Shown: positions 54,013-63,231 of the stretch, piece by piece
Numbering within the stretch: position 1 is the first letter of the stretch
Layout: every line of letters begins with the position of its first letter
NCBI RefSeq assembly: GCF_000185145.2
Contig: NZ_GL833119.1
Coordinates: 1,739,464 to 1,803,463 of the forward strand
Length of the DNA stretch: 64,000 nucleotides
Source of the DNA: Hoylesella oralis ATCC 33269
GTDB lineage: Bacteria > Bacteroidota > Bacteroidia > Bacteroidales > Bacteroidaceae
Direction of reading: 5' to 3'
Notes under the pieces: model-generated
The model's database searches: none
What the model was told of the DNA's origin: nothing
What the model saw: only the letters and a program-made list of their open reading frames with translations
Program-made: the position numbers and the translations under genes

Positions 54013-54657
54013 ATGGACGGGCGAAACAATACCGTGCGAACATACGAAATGGAACCATTGATCGGTATCGACCGGCACAGGTTGACTACCGACGGCATAG
54101 GAGTAACCACGCTGGTTGCCTTTCATGGTTGTCCGTTGCGATGCAAATTCTGCCTTAATGAACAGTGTCTTGCGCCCGAAGGAATATGGGAATATTATAC
54201 TACCAAGCAGCTTCTCGAGGCCGTGATGGTAGATAATATGTACTTTCTTGCCACGGGTGGGGGTATTACATTCGGCGGCGGTGAGCCCTTATTGCGTAGC
54301 CATTTCATCAAAGAGTTTTGTATCTTAATGCCCAAAACGTGGCACATAACGTTGGAAACAAGTCTGAATGTGCCCCTCAAGCATTTGCAGGAGGTGGCTC
54401 CTTTCATAGGAAACTATATCGTAGACATTAAGGATATGGATGCTGAAGTGTATAAATCGTACACTACTTTAAGCAATATACGGGTGAAAGATAACCTGCG
54501 TTGGCTCGTCGCACAGGGCATGGCAGACCGCGTAACGGTGCGCATTCCGCTGATACCCGACCATAACGACGACGCTTTCCGTAACAAAAGCGAGCATGAA
54601 TTGCGCGATATGGGCTACTTAAGTTTCGATAAATTCGATTATATCAGGAAAAATTAA
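54013..54657 (+). CDS. Radical SAM protein, glycyl-radical-activase-like
   Basis: 214 residues. The cluster motif is CxxxCxxC in FHGCPLRCKFC, and the AdoMet motif is FGGGEPLL. DGIGVTTLVAFHGCP and YIVDIKDMDAEVYKSYT are as in pyruvate-formate-lyase-activase relatives. It is shorter than typical PflA (about 245) and lacks an extra ferredoxin domain. No glycyl-radical enzyme is encoded nearby; the substrate is unknown. A second ATG at 54049 (MEPLIGIDRHR) is an alternative start. Probably co-transcribed with serB. Confidence 0.83.
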   Translation: MDGRNNTVRTYEMEPLIGIDRHRLTTDGIGVTTLVAFHGCPLRCKFCLNEQCLAPEGIWEYYTTKQLLEAVMVDNMYFLATGGGITFGGGEPLLRSHFIKEFCILMPKTWHITLETSLNVPLKHLQEVAPFIGNYIVDIKDMDAEVYKSYTTLSNIRVKDNLRWLVAQGMADRVTVRIPLIPDHNDDAFRNKSEHELRDMGYLSFDKFDYIRKN

Positions 54658-54682
54658 TCATCACCAATCGGTTATATAAAAG

Positions 54683-55927
54683 ATGGAAGATACATCAATA
54701 AAAGAAGAACAGATACTTGTTCGTATTACTGGACAGGACAGACCGGGCCTTACGGCATCGGTTATGGAGATATTGGCAGGGCAGGGTGCGCAGGTTCTGG
54801 ATATCGGTCAGGCCGATATCCATAGTACTCTGTCGCTCGGAATTCTTATCCGCATCGACGACATACATTCCGGACAGGTAATGAAGGAGTTGCTTTTCAA
54901 GGCTTCGGAACTTGGAGTAAACATCGGTTTCGAGCCCATATCAGACGGTAAATACGAGGATTGGGTAAGCCAACAGGGTAAGAATCGCTACATTCTTACT
55001 ATCATCGGGCGCCGTTTGTCGGCACGCCAAATTGCGGCAACCACAAAGGTTATCGCCGGTCAAGGGCTGAATATCGACTCCATTCTGCGCCTAAGTGGAC
55101 GCGTAAGTATTAAAAATCCGAGCCGTAATGTGCGTGCATGTATAGAGTTTTCACTGCGCGGTACTCCCGATAACCGTGCCTTGTTGCAGAAAGATTTGAT
55201 GAACCTGTCGTCGGAGATGGGGATGGATTTCTCTTTTCAAAAGGATGATATGTACCGGCGTATGCGCCGTTTGATATGCTTCGATATGGACTCTACACTC
55301 ATCCAAACAGAGTGCATCGACGAATTGGCGGCACGTGCAGGGGTGGGAGAGCAGGTAAGAGCCATCACCGAACGTGCCATGCGAGGCGAGATAGACTTTA
55401 AGGAAAGCTTCAAAGAGCGTGTGGCTTTACTGAAAGGACTTGATGTGAGTGTCATGAAGGAGATAGCAGAAAGCATGCCGGTTACGGAAGGTGTCGACAG
55501 ATTAATGTCTGTATTGAAGCGCTGCGGGTATAAAATTGCCATTTTGAGCGGTGGTTTTACCTATTTCGGAGAGTTCCTGCAACGGCGTTATGGTATTGAC
55601 TATGTGTATGCAAACGAACTGGAAATCGACGAAAACGGTAAACTCACGGGGCGCTATGTAGGCGAGATTGTGGACGGACAGCGTAAGGCCGAGTTGCTGA
55701 AACTTATTGCTCAGGTGGAGAAAGTGAACCTTGCGCAGACTATAGCCGTGGGAGATGGTGCCAACGACCTGCCCATGATATCCGAAGCGGGATTAGGTAT
55801 AGCTTTCCATGCCAAGCCACGTGTTGTGGCTAATGCACAGCAATCGCTCAATACTATGGGCTTGGATGGCGTGTTATATTTCCTTGGTTTCAAAGACAGT
55901 TATCTCGGCGATCAAGGACGTTTGTAG
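54683..55927 (+). CDS. serB: Phosphoserine phosphatase with N-terminal ACT domains
   Basis: 414 residues. Two ACT-like regulatory domains (about 8-85 and 95-180; RITGQDRPGLTASVMEIL) precede a HAD phosphatase with FDMDSTLIQTECIDELA (nucleophile Asp), ILSGGFTYFGE, and AVGDGANDLPMISEAGLGIA. It catalyses the last step of serine synthesis. The ACT domains suggest control by serine or another amino acid. It follows the radical SAM gene by 25 bp. Confidence 0.95.
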   Translation: MEDTSIKEEQILVRITGQDRPGLTASVMEILAGQGAQVLDIGQADIHSTLSLGILIRIDDIHSGQVMKELLFKASELGVNIGFEPISDGKYEDWVSQQGKNRYILTIIGRRLSARQIAATTKVIAGQGLNIDSILRLSGRVSIKNPSRNVRACIEFSLRGTPDNRALLQKDLMNLSSEMGMDFSFQKDDMYRRMRRLICFDMDSTLIQTECIDELAARAGVGEQVRAITERAMRGEIDFKESFKERVALLKGLDVSVMKEIAESMPVTEGVDRLMSVLKRCGYKIAILSGGFTYFGEFLQRRYGIDYVYANELEIDENGKLTGRYVGEIVDGQRKAELLKLIAQVEKVNLAQTIAVGDGANDLPMISEAGLGIAFHAKPRVVANAQQSLNTMGLDGVLYFLGFKDSYLGDQGRL

Positions 55928-55957
55928 GGACTTACGTACACAGACTGTAGAAATCGC

Positions 55958-57022
55958 ATGAATATCGTTCTTGCTATAGACTCTTTCAAAAGCTGTTTAA
56001 CGACGGTAGAGGCTGAAGTTGCTGCAGCAGAAGGGGCGAAGCAGACGGTAAAGGACGCAAATGTTACGGCTGTGCCCATGTCGGATGGTGGCGACGGGAT
56101 GCTCGAAGTCTTTGCTCATGCGCTGCATGCAAAGCTCGTAGAAGTCGATGTGCACGATGCACTGATGCGATCTGTGCGTGCTAAATATGCCGTTACGTCG
56201 GACGAAACGGCAATCATAGAAGCGGCGCAGGCATGCGGTATCGCTCTTATATCACCTGAAGAACGCGATGCGGAACATGCTACATCGTTTGGAGTCGGTG
56301 AACTCATCAATGCTGCGTGGTACAGAGGGTGCCGTCGTTTCATCGTTGGATTGGGCGGGAGTGCCACGTCTGACTGTGGTATGGGGATGCTCTCGGCACT
56401 CGATACGGCAATAAGTATGGAGTCGGAACCGTTGGATATTGTTCTTGCATCCGATGTCAAAAACCCGCTTTACGGTAAGAATGGCGCGGCATTCGTATAT
56501 GCTATGCAGAAAGGGGCTACTGCGGAACAGGTCGAAAGGTTAGACATGAAGGCACGGCAATTTGCTACCGAGTCTGCAAAATTATTGGGACGAGACCTTT
56601 CCATGGCACAAGGTGCAGGCGCAGCCGGTGGACTTGGCTACGCTTTCATGCAGTATTTGGGGGCGAAAATGCAGTCGGGAGCGGAACTGTTGCTACGACT
56701 TACCGGTTTCGACACTATTCTGCAAACTGCCGATTATGTAATAACAGGCGAGGGAAATGCCGATAGTCAGACCTTAATGGGTAAGCTCCCGAGCGTGATT
56801 TTGCGCCATGCAAAAGCAGCAGAAGTGTCGATTTGGCTTATCGCGGGCAGTATATCGGATCGCGAAAGATTGCTCGCAGCAGGTTTCGATCGTGCAGAAA
56901 GCATCAATCCTCCCAATATCTCTCTGTCCGAGGCCATGCATCCGAAGACGGCAAAGCGCAACATTAGCACAACAGTATGCCGATTGTTGCGGGAAGAAAT
57001 GGTACGTATGCAGAACCGATAG
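55958..57022 (+). CDS. Glycerate kinase
   Basis: 354 residues of the GarK/GlxK family: start MNIVLAIDSFKSCLTTVEAE, VPMSDGGDGMLEVF, VGLGGSATSDCGMGMLSAL, DVKNPLYGKNGAAFVY, and ITGEGNADSQTLMGKLP. It phosphorylates glycerate to 2- or 3-phosphoglycerate. It lies 30 bp after serB, linking the two genes through three-carbon and serine metabolism. Confidence 0.94.
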   Translation: MNIVLAIDSFKSCLTTVEAEVAAAEGAKQTVKDANVTAVPMSDGGDGMLEVFAHALHAKLVEVDVHDALMRSVRAKYAVTSDETAIIEAAQACGIALISPEERDAEHATSFGVGELINAAWYRGCRRFIVGLGGSATSDCGMGMLSALDTAISMESEPLDIVLASDVKNPLYGKNGAAFVYAMQKGATAEQVERLDMKARQFATESAKLLGRDLSMAQGAGAAGGLGYAFMQYLGAKMQSGAELLLRLTGFDTILQTADYVITGEGNADSQTLMGKLPSVILRHAKAAEVSIWLIAGSISDRERLLAAGFDRAESINPPNISLSEAMHPKTAKRNISTTVCRLLREEMVRMQNR

Positions 57023-57096
57023 ATACGAAACGGACCTTACAGGAATATTACAATTCTTTTCCATAATACTGTAACACAGGTGTCCTCTCTTTATTG

Positions 57097-57104
57097 TATC
57101 TTTG
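57097..57104 (+). promoter_or_regulatory. -7 promoter box of the copper genes
   Basis: TATCTTTG, 28 bp before ATG 57133 and downstream of the longer frame start at 57094, which is therefore rejected. No clear -33. Confidence 0.6.
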
Positions 57105-57132
57105 CTATTACAAATATATAATATGGAGAAAT

Positions 57133-57342
57133 ATGAAAACTAAAACATTTAAAGTAAACGGAATGGCCTGCGATCATTGCAGGGCAAAGGTGGAAAAAAG
57201 GCTTTCTTGCCTCGTTGGAGTAGAGAAAGCAGAGGCTAATTTGAGCGATAAAAGCGTTACGATAACTTACGATGATGAGCTTACAAAACCCGAATACATG
57301 AAGAAAGCCGTAGACGAAATAGGCTACGACCTGCAGCTTTGA
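57133..57342 (+). CDS. copZ: Copper-chaperone-like heavy-metal-associated protein
   Basis: 69 residues from MKTKTFKVNGMACDHCRAKV, a single HMA domain with the metal site GMACDHC. It would carry Cu(I) or a similar ion in the cytoplasm to the P-type ATPase encoded 56 bp downstream. Size and fold are normal for CopZ. Confidence 0.9.
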   Translation: MKTKTFKVNGMACDHCRAKVEKRLSCLVGVEKAEANLSDKSVTITYDDELTKPEYMKKAVDEIGYDLQL

Positions 57343-57398
57343 ATCTTTGGAGATGCTTCTTTGACCGGTAAAATAACGTTTTCAGAAAGGATAATAAT

Positions 57399-59324
57399 AT
57401 GATGGAAAAGAGAACGATACCCGTTATCGGGATGGCATGTGCGTCGTGTTCCGCCAACGTGGAGCGCAAGTTAAACTCTTTGGAGGGCGTAACATCAGCT
57501 TCGGTAAGCCTTCCCGGACGGTCTGCCTTAGTGGAGTACGATCCGAAAACCATATCTCTTCAAAAGATGAAAGACGAGATCAACGGCATCGGATACGACT
57601 TGGTAATCGAGGAAGACCGCAGTGTTACGGAAATACTTCGCCGCGAATACGTGCTTTTACGCCATAAAGTAATTCTGTCGTGGATATTCGCTGTGGCAGT
57701 TATGTCGGTATCTATGGGGTGGTGGCATGTAGGTTCGCGCGACGTTACCAACCAGTTTGCCATGATTATAGCACTGTTGAATATGGTTTATTGCGGGCGA
57801 CAATTCTACGTTACATCGTGGAAACAGCTGCGTCGTGGCACAGCAAATATGGACGTATTGGTAGCATTGAGCACCGCTATAGCATTCCTTTTCAGCACGT
57901 TCAACACCTTCTTCGGCGATGCAGTGTGGACCTCTCGCGGTATCGAGTGGCATACCTATTTCGATGCATCGGTAATGATAATCACATTTGTGCTTACAGG
58001 AAGGATGCTTGAAGAGCGTGCCAAGAACAGTACAGCATCGAGCATTCGGGAGTTGATGGGCCTTGCTCCGAAGACGGCACATAGTGTTACGGCCGACGGA
58101 GTAACGGATGTTCCGCTTTCGACCATTAAAGTAGGTGATATTATCGAGGTACATGCAGGCGAAAAAGTGCCTGTAGACGGTGAGGTGACAGAGGCTAATA
58201 GCTTCATGTCTGCCACAGGTGTGTACATCGATGAGGCCATGATTACGGGCGAACCTACACCTGTATTGAAGCAAAAAGGCGACAACGTGCTCGCCGGAAC
58301 TATCCTCCAACAGGGTACGTTCCGCTTCCGAGCCCGGCAAATCGGCGAGAATACGGCGCTGGCACATATCATACGTATGGTGCAGGAGGCACAAAGTTCT
58401 AAAGCACCCGTACAGCGTACGGTAGACAAAGTAGCGATGGTGTTCGTTCCCATAGTAGCGGGAATAGCGCTACTTACATTTGCTTTGTGGCTTATCATTG
58501 CCGGATGGTCTCACATGCCGCAGGCTATAGTTTCGGCAGTGAGTGTGCTTGTCATTGCTTGTCCGTGCGCAATGGGGCTCGCAACGCCCACTGCATTGAT
58601 GGTAGGCATAGGGAAAGCGGCGCATAGGAATATCCTGATCAAAGACGCTACAGCCTTGGAAGCGCTCCGCAATGTAAACGCGATGGTGGTAGACAAGACG
58701 GGTACGCTTACGATACCCAATCTGAATGTTGACTTTACCAAGGCAGACGACATGAAACCTGAGGAACGTGAAACGCTTAAACCCCATGCACATGAGGCCA
58801 TAGAAATGCTCGGAAAGCAAGGAGTAGACGTGTATATGATGAGCGGAGACAAGGAAGAAGCCGCCAAATACTGGGCTGAAAAGGCGGGAATAAGGCATTA
58901 TCAGAGTAATGTAGCGGCCAAAGACAAGGAAAATCTGGTGCGTAAACTGCAGCGAGAAGGTAAGACTGTGGCCATGATGGGTGATGGAATTAACGACACG
59001 CAGGCATTGGCAACGGCCGATGTAAGTATAGCTATGGGACGTGGAACCGATGTTGCGATGGATGTGGCACAGGTTACGTTGATGGGAGATGACCTACGTA
59101 ATGTTTCCGATGCTATACGATTGAGCAAAAAGACCGTGCGGATGATTTACGAAAACCTATTCTGGGCGTTTGTCTACAACCTTGTTTGTATTCCGTTGGC
59201 GGCAGGTCTGCTCTATCTGTTCGGTATCGATTTCCAGATTACACCTACTTGGGCGAGCGCTTTAATGGCATTCAGCAGTGTGAGTGTAATACTTAACAGC
59301 TTGAGACTTAGGTATATGGATTAA
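57399..59324 (+). CDS. copA: Copper-type P1B ATPase lacking the nucleotide-binding domain
   Basis: 641 residues (two adjacent ATG at the start). One N-terminal HMA domain (GMACASC), eight membrane helices, TGEP in the actuator domain (about 282), the metal-site CPC (about 387), phosphorylation motif DKTGTLT (about 431) and GDGIND (about 528). Only about 97 residues separate the last two, versus about 200 in ordinary CopA. The whole N domain and the SEHP motif are missing, replaced by a short linker ending MSGDKEEAAKYWAE. The frame is intact. I believe relatives in Bacteroidetes share this form, so it may still work, with ATP bound differently. Confidence 0.88.
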   Translation: MMEKRTIPVIGMACASCSANVERKLNSLEGVTSASVSLPGRSALVEYDPKTISLQKMKDEINGIGYDLVIEEDRSVTEILRREYVLLRHKVILSWIFAVAVMSVSMGWWHVGSRDVTNQFAMIIALLNMVYCGRQFYVTSWKQLRRGTANMDVLVALSTAIAFLFSTFNTFFGDAVWTSRGIEWHTYFDASVMIITFVLTGRMLEERAKNSTASSIRELMGLAPKTAHSVTADGVTDVPLSTIKVGDIIEVHAGEKVPVDGEVTEANSFMSATGVYIDEAMITGEPTPVLKQKGDNVLAGTILQQGTFRFRARQIGENTALAHIIRMVQEAQSSKAPVQRTVDKVAMVFVPIVAGIALLTFALWLIIAGWSHMPQAIVSAVSVLVIACPCAMGLATPTALMVGIGKAAHRNILIKDATALEALRNVNAMVVDKTGTLTIPNLNVDFTKADDMKPEERETLKPHAHEAIEMLGKQGVDVYMMSGDKEEAAKYWAEKAGIRHYQSNVAAKDKENLVRKLQREGKTVAMMGDGINDTQALATADVSIAMGRGTDVAMDVAQVTLMGDDLRNVSDAIRLSKKTVRMIYENLFWAFVYNLVCIPLAAGLLYLFGIDFQITPTWASALMAFSSVSVILNSLRLRYMD

Positions 59325-59387
59325 CGATATTCGAGCTTTTATTAAAAGACAAACAGGCTGTCTTCCGCATCTTGTTTGTTCTATTGC

Positions 59388-59442
59388 AGAGACGAGACAT
59401 AAAAGGTATTACAGACAGACCTTTTGTGTTTCGCCTCTGTTT
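59388..59442 (+). terminator. Probable terminator of the copper operon
   Basis: An imperfect hairpin: AGAGACGAGACATAAAAGGT (59388-59407) with the complementary arm at 59419-59438, whose inner AAAAGGT/ACCTTTT is perfect, followed by GTTTTATT. The remaining sequence up to 59731 shows no gene. Confidence 0.6.
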
Positions 59443-59731
59443 TATTATTATTGCAAAGACACCCGTTATGTCTTGTTTTATTAAACAGTATATGTGTGCC
59501 GGTTAGATGCATCGTCTGTGCGGAATAAATATATGAAGTATCGAAGATAGATGGCGTGGTACGTCTTGCGATCTCTTATCCCTATTCCTGCATCCCTCAT
59601 CCTTTATGTCGTTTCATTTGTAAAAACTATTCGGAAAACACTTGTGTATATCGTAATTTTTAATGAACTTTGTAGAGAATGAACCGCCGATGTACGAAAG
59701 GCGTACCTATTGATTAAATATAACCATCGAT

Positions 59732-62200
59732 ATGAACAAAATCTTTTTATGTTGTGTCTGTATGCTTTTTTGCCATCCTGTACAAGTTGTAAGCATGGAT
59801 GATGGCGCCGCAATGCCGGTCGTGTTGTCCGAATACACCTGCTATCCGGCTGCTTATTATGCGCCTTCTCACCCGATGACTCTATGGTATACGGCGCCTG
59901 TTACAGCTATGCAGGTGGACGATCCGTGGCAAGAATATGCCTTGCCGATAGGAAACGGACAGCTGGGAGCAATGATCTATGGCGGAATACGACAAGATAT
60001 AGTTCAGTTCAACGAGAAAACTCTTTGGACCGGAAGTGCCGAAGAACGGGGCTCTTATCAAAACTTCGGTGCGCTGGTGATAGAAAATATCGGCGGTTCT
60101 TACGATAGGCGTGGCGTGTATAATTATTACCGCAATCTCGATCTTAGCAATGCCACGGCCGTTGCATCGTGGTCTACCGCCGACGGCGATACTGTTTATA
60201 CCCGAGAATATATAGCAAGTAATCCCGCACAGTGTGTGGTTATCCACATGAAAGCATCTGTTCCGAGAGCGATAAACAACCGCTTTTATCTGAACGATGT
60301 ACACGGGCGGGAAACTTATTATCAAGGTAAAGAAGGTATGTTTGCCGGAAAGTTGACGACTGTAAGTTACTGTGCCCGGATGAAAGTGGCAGCTGTAGGT
60401 GGAACGGTGACAACAACAAATGATGGTATCGTGGTAAAACATGCCGACGAAGTGATGGTAATACTTGCTGCCGGTACCGATTATAATGCCGTTGCACCGA
60501 GCTATATAAGCCACACGACATTATTGCCGTCGCGAATAAAGAATACGGTTGACAGTGCTGTTTCTATGGGATGGCAGGCGTTGTATAGCCGGCATGTGGA
60601 AGATTACAAGGCATTTTACGACCGTACAGACTTGCAATTGGGCGGCGTAACCAATACGATACCGACGGATAAACTGATAGATGGCTATGCCGAAAACTAC
60701 GAACACGACAACCGTTACCGATTGATAGAGCAACTTTACTTTCAGTATGGGCGCTATCTGCTTATCTCATCGTCGCGCGGCATAGACCTTCCGAATAATC
60801 TGCAAGGCATTTGGAACAACAGTAACGAGCCTGCTTGGCAGTGCGATATGCACGCAGATATCAATGTACAGATGAATTATTGGCTTGCTAACAGTACGAA
60901 CCTTTCCGAGATGAACGAGAAGTTATTGAACTACATCTATAATATGGCACTCGTACAACCGCAATGGAAATCGTATGCCCGTGTGCGTTTAAGGCAGCAA
61001 AACGGGTGGGCTTGTTTTACTGAAAATAATATCTTCGGGCATTGCACCGCGTGGCAAAACAACTATTGCGCGGCAGGTGCGTGGCTTTGTGCGCACCTTT
61101 GGCAGCATTACCGCTACACGCTCGACCGTGAATTTCTGCTACATAAGGCTCTTCCGGTGATGGTCAGCCAGTGCGAGTTCTGGTTGGAAAGGCTCGTAAA
61201 AGCCACCGACGGAACTTATGAATGCCCCGACGAGTATTCGCCGGAGCACGGTCCGGGAACGGAAAGCGCCCCGGGTGTGTATGCCATTAAGCCCGAAAAT
61301 GCCACGGCTCATGCTCAACAACTTGTAAAATATCTCTTTTCTGCTACGCTGAAAGCTATCAGTATCGTCGGTAACAAGGCAGCCTGTGTAGATAGAATGT
61401 TTGTAAAGGCACTGAAAGAAAGGCTTCTTGGTTTGGATACAGGTTTGCATAATGAGGTGTATACGGGGAAATGGGGCAACGTGTATAACGGTGTAACGGC
61501 GGGAGACAGTATTCTTCGCGAGTGGAAATATACCGACTATGCTAACGGTAATGGGAAAGAACGCGATCACAGGCACCTTTCACACCTGATGGAGCTATAT
61601 CCGCTCGATGGTATCTCGCCGAAGAGTCCTTATTTCCTGTCGGCTGTAAATTCCTTGCGCCTACGGGGTATCCAGTCTCAGGGATGGTCTATGGGGTGGA
61701 AAATTAACCTTTGGGCACGAGCATTCGATGGAGATGTTTGTGCTAAGATATTCAAAATGGCCTTTCAGCATTCCAAATATTACACGCTTAACATGTCGCC
61801 CGAGGCAGGTGGAATATATTATAACATGCTGGATGCCCATTCTCCGTTTCAGATAGACGGTAATTTCGGTGTAGCTGCAGGTATGGCTGAAATGTTGTTG
61901 CAAAGCTGTACGGACACGATACACCTGCTTCCGGCACTGCCGAAAATATGGTCTGAGGGAACTGTGAGAGGGTTATGTGCCGTCAATCGGTTCGAGATAA
62001 GTGAAACATGGGCGGATATGCAGCTCACAGAGGTAACGGTTAAATCGCTCGGCGGTATGAGATGTAGATTATATTATCGGGGAATGGGATATGCAAAAAT
62101 TACAGATAAGAACGGCAGGATGCCGAAATTGAGAAAGAAAACGGCCGATTACGTAGAATTTGATACGGATAGAGGGAACATATATAGGATATGTTTCTGA
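59732..62200 (+). CDS. GH95-family glycoside hydrolase (alpha-L-fucosidase-type)
   Basis: 822 residues. A probable signal peptide (IFLCCVCMLFCHPVQVVS) is followed by the GH95 start PWQEYALPIGNGQLGAMIYG, QFNEKTLWTGSAEE, the catalytic-domain stretch EPAWQCDMHADINVQMNYWL, and HRHLSHLMELYPLDGISP with QIDGNFGVAAGMAEMLLQS. GH95 enzymes release L-fucose (some L-galactose) from host glycans or plant polymers. It is probably periplasmic or surface-exposed. No SusC/SusD pair is near, so it is not in a visible utilisation locus. Confidence 0.92.
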   Translation: MNKIFLCCVCMLFCHPVQVVSMDDGAAMPVVLSEYTCYPAAYYAPSHPMTLWYTAPVTAMQVDDPWQEYALPIGNGQLGAMIYGGIRQDIVQFNEKTLWTGSAEERGSYQNFGALVIENIGGSYDRRGVYNYYRNLDLSNATAVASWSTADGDTVYTREYIASNPAQCVVIHMKASVPRAINNRFYLNDVHGRETYYQGKEGMFAGKLTTVSYCARMKVAAVGGTVTTTNDGIVVKHADEVMVILAAGTDYNAVAPSYISHTTLLPSRIKNTVDSAVSMGWQALYSRHVEDYKAFYDRTDLQLGGVTNTIPTDKLIDGYAENYEHDNRYRLIEQLYFQYGRYLLISSSRGIDLPNNLQGIWNNSNEPAWQCDMHADINVQMNYWLANSTNLSEMNEKLLNYIYNMALVQPQWKSYARVRLRQQNGWACFTENNIFGHCTAWQNNYCAAGAWLCAHLWQHYRYTLDREFLLHKALPVMVSQCEFWLERLVKATDGTYECPDEYSPEHGPGTESAPGVYAIKPENATAHAQQLVKYLFSATLKAISIVGNKAACVDRMFVKALKERLLGLDTGLHNEVYTGKWGNVYNGVTAGDSILREWKYTDYANGNGKERDHRHLSHLMELYPLDGISPKSPYFLSAVNSLRLRGIQSQGWSMGWKINLWARAFDGDVCAKIFKMAFQHSKYYTLNMSPEAGGIYYNMLDAHSPFQIDGNFGVAAGMAEMLLQSCTDTIHLLPALPKIWSEGTVRGLCAVNRFEISETWADMQLTEVTVKSLGGMRCRLYYRGMGYAKITDKNGRMPKLRKKTADYVEFDTDRGNIYRICF

Positions 62201-62273
62201 CGTAAGAACACGATACGTTTACCGCATTTAATTCTTTTTTATACAAAACGATGGCACTATGAGTTTTTTTCAG

Positions 62274-62281
62274 TAAGTTTG
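62274..62281 (+). promoter_or_regulatory. Possible -7 box before miaA
   Basis: TAAGTTTG, only 5 bp before the first ATG. If used, translation may begin at the second ATG (62293). The -33 is weak. Confidence 0.35.
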
Positions 62282-62286
62282 TAACC

Positions 62287-63231
62287 ATGAAAATGATAAC
62301 CATACTCGGGCCTACAGCAAGCGGAAAGACGGCACTTGCTGCCGCTCTGTCGGCTAAAATCGGTGCAGAAATTATCAGTGCAGACAGTAGGCAGGTGTAC
62401 AGGCGTATGGATGTAGGCACGGGAAAAGATTTGGACGATTATACTGTGGGCGGGGTAAAAGTGCCTTATCACCTTATAGATATAGCGGAACCCGGTACGA
62501 AGTACAACCTTTTCAGATACCAGCAAGACTTTAAGACGGTGTATGATGATTTGACAAAACAAGGTGTTACGCCCGTTTTATGTGGCGGTACCGGCTTGTA
62601 TATCGAGGCCGTGTTGAAAGGATATGCACTTTCTCCCGTTCCGCAGAATACGGTATTGCGCGAACAGTTGGCTGGAAAATCGTTGCTTGAGCTTACATCT
62701 ATGCTCGAAGAATTGAAATGTAAGACCGGTTCAAATATGCATAACCGGTCGGATGTAGACACTGTACAGCGTGCGATAAGAGCTATCGAGATAGAAACTT
62801 ATAACTTGGAACACCCTACGCAAGAGCGGGTGATGCCGCCGATAGACTCTTTAATTGTCGGTGTAAGTATCGGGCGGGAGCAACGTAGAGAAAGAATAAC
62901 GGCCCGATTGAGGCAACGTCTCGACGAAGAAGGTATGGTAAACGAGATTAAGGCATTGCTCGATAGCGGCGTAGATGCCGAAGATTTAATTTACTACGGA
63001 TTGGAATATAAGTTCGTAACAGAATATCTGATTGGCACAATCACGTATGAAGAGATGTTCAGAGGGCTTGAAATTGCCATTCATCAGTTTGCCAAACGGC
63101 AGATGACATGGTTTAGAGGCATGGAAAGGCGTGGTTTTACGATACATTGGATTGATGCCTTGTTGCCTTTGGACGAAAAAATAAAACAGATAGAACGACT
63201 ATGGCAGGGAACAGTTTACGGTGGGGAGTGA
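62287..63231 (+). CDS. miaA: tRNA dimethylallyltransferase
   Basis: 314 residues. P-loop LGPTASGKTALAAAL, then ISADSRQVYRRMDVGTGK, VLCGGTGLYIEAVLKG, and the C-terminal QFAKRQMTWFRGMERR. It adds an isoprenyl group to A37 of tRNAs reading codons that start with U. The second ATG (MITILGPTASGK) is an alternative start. It overlaps the next gene by 31 bp. Confidence 0.95.
   Translation: MKMITILGPTASGKTALAAALSAKIGAEIISADSRQVYRRMDVGTGKDLDDYTVGGVKVPYHLIDIAEPGTKYNLFRYQQDFKTVYDDLTKQGVTPVLCGGTGLYIEAVLKGYALSPVPQNTVLREQLAGKSLLELTSMLEELKCKTGSNMHNRSDVDTVQRAIRAIEIETYNLEHPTQERVMPPIDSLIVGVSIGREQRRERITARLRQRLDEEGMVNEIKALLDSGVDAEDLIYYGLEYKFVTEYLIGTITYEEMFRGLEIAIHQFAKRQMTWFRGMERRGFTIHWIDALLPLDEKIKQIERLWQGTVYGGE

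Noticed and set aside
57657..58394. Antisense frame within the copper ATPase gene (245 residues)
   Set aside because: Cys/His-rich shadow of the sense strand; no family features.
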